DNA of 64,000 nt from positions 13,578,001-13,642,000 of the forward strand of contig CM114272.1 in assembly GCA_050084515.1 (NCBI GenBank), given 5' to 3'. Positions 59,201-64,000 of this stretch are shown one piece after another. The notes under the pieces are model-generated. The model worked only from the letters and a program-made list of their open reading frames with translations, was not told the origin of the DNA and made no database searches. This stretch comes from Blasia pusilla. Taxonomy: Eukaryota; Marchantiophyta; Marchantiopsida; Blasiales. The position numbers and the translations under genes were made by a program. Every line of letters begins with the position of its first letter. Positions within the stretch are counted from its first letter, which is position 1.

Positions 59201-59595
59201 GCGATTATTCAGAATGTGACTACTCTGCGGCCAACCCGCCTTCAAGGTTCCCCTGATTTGGACCGAAAAAGGATTTGTCTGATCGTAGTGTATGGCAAAA
59301 GGCAGAAGGCCGTAATCTGCTCCAGGGCGTCGATTTGAGTGACATACTATGTCTATCATGTTATAGTGTCTTGAAGCAATGTACTAAGTCTATGCATTGA
59401 CGAGTAATGTGCTTGTACACAGCTGAGATCATGTTTCTGCAGAAAGGAAAACTTTGACAGGTTTTAAGCAAGCTCAAAAGACGGATCCCTTGCGGCCTCA
59501 GCCGTTTTACAAGTTCGTGTTCTCACTACACTCTGGCTTGTTACCTGGTTCTGGTGCAGGATGAGCTAATTGCACGCCTGAAGCGATTTTTGTGA
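56225..59595 (+). CDS. Small SAP-domain protein
   Basis: Six plus-strand exons splice to 155 aa: 56225-56302, 57520-57565, 57816-57945, 58215-58288, 58839-58942, 59560-59595, with GT-AG introns and matching phases throughout. The N-terminus reads QYLQELPSRGYFS, then GGLRVYVCDHETAPP, QLIKTDSTNILIRYLTLKK, a Lys-rich linker, and a SAP domain at residues ~118-155 (KDLQGYTVPKIRSLLRERG and, in the last exon, DELIARLKRF). The layout matches a conserved plant protein of about 160 residues that I recall as related to Arabidopsis At5g63460; that locus number is from memory. SAP domains are helix-extended-loop-helix DNA/RNA-binding modules, so a nuclear role is likely. The biochemical function of this family is not known to me. 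Exon 1 is separated from exon 2 by a 1.2-kb intron. The gene appears intact. Confidence 0.9.
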
Positions 59596-60300
59596 CCTAA
59601 TGTGGAAGGCCCCCAGGCACTTTCTGTAGTCCGCCAATCTAGAATGCGCTCTCGCTAGCTGGATATCTTCGAGTAGTTGTACAGTAATGGGACCAACAAA
59701 GCTCAAGTTTCCCACGTCTTTGCAGTGGATATGATGGCAATATACAAGTTATCACTTGTGTAGTGCGCGCACTGAAACAGAATTCTAGTGGCCACCTTAA
59801 AAGAGATATCCAGAAGAGAAATATCCTTGCCTCTCCTCAGGAACACGTCAGGACGCTGACATACTTGCATTTTCTGTAAAACTCTGCGAATGGTAAGTAG
59901 CAATGCATTGAATTCGAAGAGAAGAATAGGGTATTGATATGCAAATTTCACAGTGTACCTACTCTGGATGTGCGCTGTTGTACATTTTGAGTGTTCCAAA
60001 CTGATTTCAAATTTTGAATCGATTGATCTATAATTATGATCGCTGCTCTCGTCCGGTTCCCTCTCCTTGAAACTTCGTTTCTTTGCCATGAGTTCTGCAT
60101 GGGCTTTCGGTATTCGCTCATCGTCTAAACGTCTTTTGAAACTTCCTACCAAGAACAGTACTCTAATGTCGGCGAAGTGAACGAAGCACTCTCCACATCC
60201 GCCATAAACCACTTCACACTACACCAGAAACCCGGCACGAGCTGTCGCAGGGTGCCATTATTAGTGTAGGGCAGCATGGAGTTTCATCATGACATTAGCC
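59596..60300. other. 3' flank of the SAP gene, no other gene supported
   Basis: This should include the SAP 3' untranslated region. A minus frame (59703-60212, 169 codons) is the longest here; it has a basic N-terminal half (MAKKRSFKEREPDESSDH) but no recognised motif and no clear splice context. I leave it uncalled. Confidence 0.35.
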
Positions 60301-61865
60301 GTTCAATTACTGCTCGAAGTAGGCACTGACATGGTCTACAAATCCCAGTCGGGAGCGATCGCCATCGTCAAAATCTAGATCGTCAGTCCTATGCATGACG
60401 CGAGGGGGCCGAAGCACAAGTCCCCGGCCGGCTATCCGACTCAGGTTCTCGTCACCAGCGAGACCTGCTCGCATCGCAGGGCGCAGCAGCGAAATCGATG
60501 TTCGGCGACGAAGACACGCTGCTCGCAACTGGTGGAGAATCCAACGTCACTGTCACCGCAGTCGCTACTTGTCGATCCCTCGTACAGACTCTCGCGAGGG
60601 AGCGGATGCAACCCTCGTGGAAAATGTTCATCGCTCAGCGAAACATGTGCGCCGCGCGGTCGGGACACGCAGGCGGGGCGATGGTGGTGGCTATCCGGAC
60701 CGGCAGCGTTCGCACTTGTGTTAGTCACATGGCGATAGCAGCTGCGAGAAATCTCACAGCTAGAGCGCAAGCTAGATGCTCTCCGGGCGCGGGATTCTAA
60801 CAGATGCATGAAAGTACGTGAGACAAATGTGACACACCTCTGCGAAGCCCGCACAGATTCCACCGACAGCCCCAGAGCCGACTACGAGCTCTCCACGACG
60901 GCCGCTTTCGCAGCGACCTCACGTCATACAGCTCGCGGCGGTCGCGCCGCTGTCTGTAGTACGGAATGAGCTCTGGGCCGTCTCGAACGTTCCCGTTCCG
61001 TGTCTCACAGCACCATCATCATCCACAGTGGAGATCGTAAGATCGGGGTCGGGTACTCGCCCCCCTCCGTAAAGCGACCCTAAACGAAGCCAGTCGCCCC
61101 GTCGAGAAGTGTGCAAACACTTTCCACCTGCGCGCTCAGCGCGATTAGCGAGAATCTATCGCAAGCCATGAGAAGAGTCTGGTGCGTCGACTTCCTCGTC
61201 CGTCTCAGACAAAAGCCGTTCCCTCCTCTGGCGGAGCCCGGCGTCGTTTCGGACAGCGCTTCCGATCGACAGCCGCTCCCGTACAGATCCAAGTCGTTTG
61301 AGACAGCGCTTCTGCTCGCAACGGAATCGAAATCGACAACGCAGCGCAATGCGGCAGTCGCCCACCATCGCTCGCGAGACAGGCCATCGCCACCAACCCC
61401 GTCCTCACTTCCGTTCGCCATTCCTTTCGGGCGGAGCGGCCGCCCAGCCCTACAGCTCCCGCTGTCGCGTACTCCAATCATGCAGTCCTACGCTGTTGGG
61501 GGAACATGCTGTCCCTACCCTCCCAGACCCGAGTGTCCCCTGTCGACCTCGCTCCTTTCTACGGACCGCGACAACGCTCCCTAACGAACTTCGAGCGCAT
61601 GCAGATGCCACCGCGATCGCCCGCTCATGCGCGGAGACCCGCGAACGAACCAACGAAAGAAAGGAGAAAAGATGCACTTCGATAAAAACGAGTGATGGAA
61701 AACCCATCGGAAATACAAAAGAGGGGCACTCAAAGAGTCAAAATCTGAAGGCCACAACAAGACCAGAAAAGGAAGAAGGGGCATTCCCCCCCTAACGACG
61801 AAACTCACCGACAGCAGAGACAATATCAGCAACAACAAGAGAGCTATGACTACTACTAAGTGGGC
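60301..61865. other. GC-rich unassigned DNA
   Basis: Many overlapping frames of 60-165 codons occur on both strands because GC-rich sequence has few stops. None has a coherent domain. Words such as CGCTTCTGCTCGCA and CGCTTCCGATCG recur around 61250-61330, with GTTTCGGACAGCGCTTC echoed by GTTTGAGACAGCGCTTC, so a short degenerate tandem pattern is present. It may be part of the retroelement whose C-terminal fragment lies at 61.87-62.35 kb on the minus strand. Confidence 0.35.
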
Positions 61866-61867
61866 CT

Positions 61868-62350
61868 CTAGCGCCGGCGTCTCCCACATACCTGAGCCCG
61901 CCGCAAAATCCCATTAGCCTGGGCACGCTGCAACGCTATGGAGACCCGCTGCCTACAATACAGAATCGCAGTAGCTAAGGACAACCCATTTCTCGAGTGG
62001 AGATGATGGGCGCAGTCTGTAAGGAACGAGTCGAACCTCTCCCCCATAGCCCCATACATCTCTATGGCCAGGATGAAGATGTGTCCCTCGTGTAGTCGAC
62101 TGTAGATATGTGTCTTCTTCACCGCCGCCGCTCCTTGTAGCATTCGCCCTTGGGCCACCACTTGGGCTCGCACTGCCTCCCGCGTAGGATCTGTGACTAC
62201 CACGTCCGCCACCACCACCTCAACCTCACGTGTCATGTAGAGATCGACACGAATGAGGGAATCCCGCATGGAGTAGTGCCTCTCTCTCTGCACATGGAAG
62301 CCACTCTCCCAAGCACTACTGAACATGATACGAAAGAAAGTAGGAAACAA
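61868..62350 (-). pseudogene. Retroelement ORF C-terminal fragment (endonuclease-like)
   Basis: A minus frame of 160 codons contains VEVVVADVVVTDPTREAV, a Gln/Lys-rich helix, GHIFILAIEMYGAMGERFDSFL, and a tail with YCRQRVSIALQRAQANGILRRA. This order (a strand with acidic residues and a Pro, a second strand L-A-I-E, then the RQRxSxALQRAQA helix) resembles the C-terminal restriction-endonuclease-like region that follows reverse transcriptase in some non-LTR retroelements. No RT motifs were found upstream inside the window, which would lie at higher coordinates but is occupied by the MITE. I judge it a truncated element. Family placement is from general knowledge. Confidence 0.4.
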
Positions 62351-62567
62351 CCCGTCTGCCCAAAGTCTTATCGGTTGGTTGCCTTTGTCATCTGTAATAT
62401 TATTAACAAACTTGTTCTTTTCAATAATTTTGCTTTATCTATATAATATTATTAACAAACTTGTTCTCTTTAATAATTTAGTTTTATCTAATTTATCTAT
62501 ATAATTATGGGAGAGTGACTTCTATATTTACAAACATTTCTCTATGTGACATGTGACAACCGGTCCG

Positions 62568-62913
62568 CAAGAAAATGTTTCATATGTTATGGGCCAGCAA
62601 GAAAAATATTTGAATTTCTGTGCAATATCATTAGTCCCTTCCCTTCACGGGCTACACACAAAAAAATCTTCACACTAAACACTTTTGTATTTCCCGAGCA
62701 TCGCACACGCACCTTCCCAGTATATAATTCAAAGAGGATGGGGTTTATGATCCTTTTCTATTTTAAGATACTAGTAAGGTGCCTCTGCGATGTAAGGAAA
62801 AAAATTGTTTGAAGAGTTTTTGTTAGTGTATAGTCCGTGAAGGGAAGGGATTAATGATGTTGTACGCAAATTAAAACCTGTTTTTTGCCCATAACATGTG
62901 AAACCTTTTCTTG
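62568..62913. mobile_element. Foldback MITE with ~110-bp terminal inverted repeats
   Basis: The left arm starting CAAGAAAATGTTTCA at 62568 and the reverse complement of the right arm (CAAGAAAAGGTTTCA, ending at 62913) match over about 110 bp. They share CATTAGTCCCTTCCCTTCACGG-type text (with one change, TAATCCC) and ATGTTATGGGC. The centre (~62690-62800) is not palindromic. Size and structure fit a non-autonomous DNA element. No clear target-site duplication was seen. Confidence 0.8.
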
Positions 62914-62923
62914 ATGTCTAATT

Positions 62924-63492
62924 TGTCGTGCGAATCCACATCGTCATACAACATACATCGCTGACATACATAACATAGACGAGAGCATCCACAAACATAA
63001 GTGTACCACAACTGAAATCCGTGAAAGACCTACTGTCATAAAACACGTATAGAATCACATACAATCGAGCCAAACCGACTCCACGATGGGAGAATCTAGG
63101 TCGAAGCTTGCAGGAAATACCATAGCTAAGAGCTCTACTCACTACCAAGGCTAACTCCCAACGCAACAGCCTCAACTCAAAGAACTAACTGTTCTTTGTC
63201 GTGTACTCCACACTATATCCTCCAACCTAAGAGCGGGCCCTACTGGGAAAGTCACCCCCAACTGAGTAACCCCCAACCCTATGTATGAAACCGCATCTCT
63301 ACCTAGCCACTACGGTCCTACATAAAGTATGGCCTCTACTAACACACTATACTCTACGACATAATATGTATGGTCATGACAGCTGTCGTGCGAATCCACA
63401 TCGTCATACAACATACATCGCTGACATACCATACTCACATACATACATAACATAGACGAGAGCATCCACAAACATAAGTGTACCACAACTCG
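62924..63492. repeat. ~90-bp direct repeats separated by ~370 bp
   Basis: The segment starting TGTCGTGCGAATCCACATCG at 62924 recurs at 63384. The second copy has about 18 extra bases (CATACTCACATACATA region) but is otherwise nearly identical. They sit at the 3' side of the PHD-finger gypsy fragment, so they may be part of its untranslated end or an LTR-derived duplication. Confidence 0.85.
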
Positions 63493-63494
63493 CC

Positions 63495-64000
63495 CCCCTA
63501 GCTGGCGGTTAGGTCCCTCTAACTCCCAGGTAGCCCTATACATCTACTACATGCTATACACCTTCGTGGGTGCACGAATCAGAAGGCCGGGTGCTAGGTT
63601 GCCCCATCGTTAGTCGCACATCTGTAATCCATATCATGCAAAGATCAAGTCATCTACCTCTCCTAAATACATCGAGGACAAACCCACCTTCCAATAGGAA
63701 CAACATCCATATGTGGAATCAAACACATCATGTGCCAACCCCTAGAACACCAATCACACACCAACATACGGGTTGCGTTACCAGCAGACCCACACAACAT
63801 GCACCTCAAGCTAGCACGTATCATGGCTAAGCTTGGGTCAACAGTACCATCCACATTTGGAAGATGACATGGCGCACAATTACGCACATGGTCCTTCCAA
63901 ACAACTCCATCACGACCCTCCAACATGAGAACTCCAGAAGCTAACACCTCGCGCACTCGTAAAATAGTGCGGCCTGTTGTCACATCCAAGGTTGTCGGTG
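63495..64000 (-). pseudogene. Gypsy pol C-terminal fragment with a PHD finger (runs off the window)
   Basis: The minus frame 63989-63663 is open up to the window edge. It encodes ILRVREVLASGVLMLEGRD, WKDHVRNCAPCHLPN and DGTVDPSLAM. Then comes a complete C4HC3 PHD finger: CMLC, CDWC, GWH-MMC and a final CPRC in RWVCPRC, after which the frame stops. Spacing is right for zinc binding. Diverged copies at 2.0-2.5 and 20.8-21.1 kb mark it as part of a repeat family. The 20.6-22.1 kb copy places it after an integrase core. The upstream part lies beyond position 64000, so the copy may be more complete than seen here. PHD fingers commonly read histone H3 tails, so targeting of integration is a reasonable guess. 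Confidence 0.7.

Noticed and set aside
61080-61889. Frames of 70-165 codons on both strands
   Set aside because: Strand-symmetric open frames expected from GC-rich sequence; no domain recognised.

Overview
The window looks like nuclear DNA of a land plant, most probably a non-seed plant such as a bryophyte or lycophyte. Genes carry many short GT-AG introns. Two host genes have clear land-plant relatives: a CYP704-type P450 and a small SAP-domain protein. Most of the rest is old, nested transposable elements. The species cannot be named from the sequence, and the lineage call is inference. No rRNA, tRNA or CRISPR array was seen.

Layout. 0-7 kb: AT-rich DNA, a PHD-finger gypsy remnant (2.0-2.5 kb), an (AG)n repeat and a decayed LINE (4.4-6.4 kb). 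6.6-16.1 kb: two inverted LTR-like repeats flank a region with a 21-bp minisatellite, a ~231-bp tandem array and a decayed gene with a beta-class N6/N4 DNA methyltransferase domain. Its intron and 3' flank carry GCAACCCGTC/GACGGGTTGC palindromes and a ~385-bp direct repeat. 16.2-24.2 kb: a GC-rich element and broken gypsy integrases, one followed by a PHD region. 24.5-29.5 kb (minus): an apparently intact six-exon CYP704-like P450 of 521 aa. 29.9-31.3 kb: GC-rich repeats and a ~200-bp satellite. 33.4-37.1 kb: a multi-exon gene whose core splices to 551 aa with a C2H2 finger and a SUMO-interaction-like motif. 38.7-39.4 kb: an unknown minus-strand exon. 43.7-54.1 kb: nested gypsy fragments around an intact spliced MULE-type transposase of 519 aa (47.3-49.2 kb). 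One gypsy (52.1-54.1 kb) has, ahead of its RT, a segment like the C-terminal motifs of cytosine methyltransferases. 56.2-59.6 kb: an apparently intact six-exon SAP-domain gene of 155 aa. 60-64 kb: GC-rich unassigned DNA, a retroelement remnant, a 346-bp foldback MITE and a PHD-finger gypsy fragment running off the right edge.

The host genes do not form a pathway. The CYP704-like P450 is expected to hydroxylate fatty acids for sporopollenin or cutin. The SAP protein is probably a small nuclear nucleic-acid-binding factor. The most unusual theme is chromatin- or DNA-modification modules inside mobile elements: an N6/N4 methyltransferase, a PHD finger behind integrase, and a cytosine-methyltransferase-like segment.
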